A stretch of 64,000 nt of DNA from an uncultured Algibacter sp. GTDB lineage: Bacteria > Bacteroidota > Bacteroidia > Flavobacteriales > Flavobacteriaceae. The position numbers and the translations under genes are program-made. Below the pieces are notes generated by a model, which was given only the letters and a program-made list of their open reading frames with translations, was not told the origin of the DNA and ran no database searches. The DNA lies in contig NZ_CANLGU010000006.1 of the NCBI RefSeq assembly GCF_947490405.1, forward strand, positions 39,410 to 103,409. Direction: 5' to 3'. This document shows, piece by piece, positions 63,827 to 64,000 of the stretch; position 1 is the stretch's first letter, and each line of letters begins with the position of its first letter.

Positions 63827-64000
63827 TAACTGCTAAAATATTTTGTTCTAACCATTCGTCAACAATGGAATTTATTTTTTCTTCGGAAAAATTGTTTTGT
63901 TCGATAAGTATTGAACCAACTTTTCTTATTTGCTCAATAGTTGGAAATGGCATTAGTCGTATTTCTGTTGCACTAACATTTACGTTTCCATTAAAAGTCC
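63819..64000 (-). CDS. Partial DNA adenine methyltransferase of the same R-M system
   Basis: Only the last 59 codons and the TAA (63819-63821) are in the window; the frame is open at the right edge. The visible end (NGNVNVSATEIRLMPFPTIEQI, then WLEQNILAVNE) matches the C-terminus of M.PstI/M.BsuBI-type N6-adenine methyltransferases, which typically read G.VNVSATELR.MPLP. Catalytic motifs lie outside the window, so the call rests on this tail and on overlap with the PstI-type endonuclease gene. Confidence 0.7.
   Translation of the reverse strand, partial: TFNGNVNVSATEIRLMPFPTIEQIRKVGSILIEQNNFSEEKINSIVDEWLEQNILAVNE

Overview
The window is chromosomal DNA from a member of the Bacteroidota, most likely a marine Flavobacteriaceae. 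The evidence is low G+C content, TAnnTTTG-type -7 promoter elements, few Shine-Dalgarno sites, short lipoprotein signals, type IX secretion (T9SS) sorting domains, a PorP/SprF protein, a TonB-plug-like module and a fused E1 alpha/beta dehydrogenase. I found no rRNA, tRNA, CRISPR array, transposase or replication origin.

Layout. 1-8.1 kb: a cut-off thioredoxin-type lipoprotein, an ABC-F ATPase, a DUF2007 protein, pheT, a second thioredoxin lipoprotein and an accessory leucine-rich T9SS cargo gene. 8.2-24.5 kb: mostly housekeeping (DUF202 pair, fused 2-oxoacid dehydrogenase E1, a catalytically degenerate M1-like domain fused to an outer-membrane barrel, LOG-family protein, uvrA, ggt-acpH, glmM, a dicarboxylate/amino-acid symporter). 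24.7-29.1 kb: a four-gene block of a GshB-like ATP-grasp ligase, a rhodanese/TerB-like fusion, an N-formylglutamate amidohydrolase and a DUF1704 metallopeptidase. 29.8-31.1 kb: a DUF3800 gene with cassette-like edges. 31.2-38.3 kb: a MuiA-like protein carrying an inserted SusC-type plug module, small lipoproteins, and a divergent pair of a TPR-HTH membrane regulator and a cholesterol-dependent-cytolysin-like (CDC-like) lipoprotein. 38.3-46.7 kb: mutS2, recG, a PHP-ACT fusion and an M1 aminopeptidase. 46.8-53.9 kb: a sprF-like gene and a 2032-residue T9SS adhesin. 54-62.4 kb: patatin, an FMN glutamate-synthase-like protein, a secreted M20 amidohydrolase, a UvrD-type helicase, a Gly/Arg/Gln-rich secreted protein and yciO. 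62.5-64 kb: an accessory boundary followed by a PstI/BsuBI-type restriction-modification system cut by the window edge.

The best candidates for something undescribed are these. (1) The ligase/rhodanese-TerB/amidohydrolase/DUF1704 block: an ATP-grasp ligase sits next to a peptidase related to the animal tubulin-tyrosine carboxypeptidases, which suggests an add/remove cycle acting on a peptide end. (2) The CDC-like lipoprotein, whose shared intergenic region with a TPR-HTH regulator holds six GTCYAT motifs arranged as two equally spaced triplets. (3) The MuiA/SusC-plug chimera.

Several dispersed small elements recur here: two REPIN-like hairpin doublets, two copies of a GTTATTGCGAGGAG element, two copies of a structured CCCGCG...GCCCGACC...GGTARCGCCC motif, and a TTCGTTTAAC motif at the edges of accessory genes.
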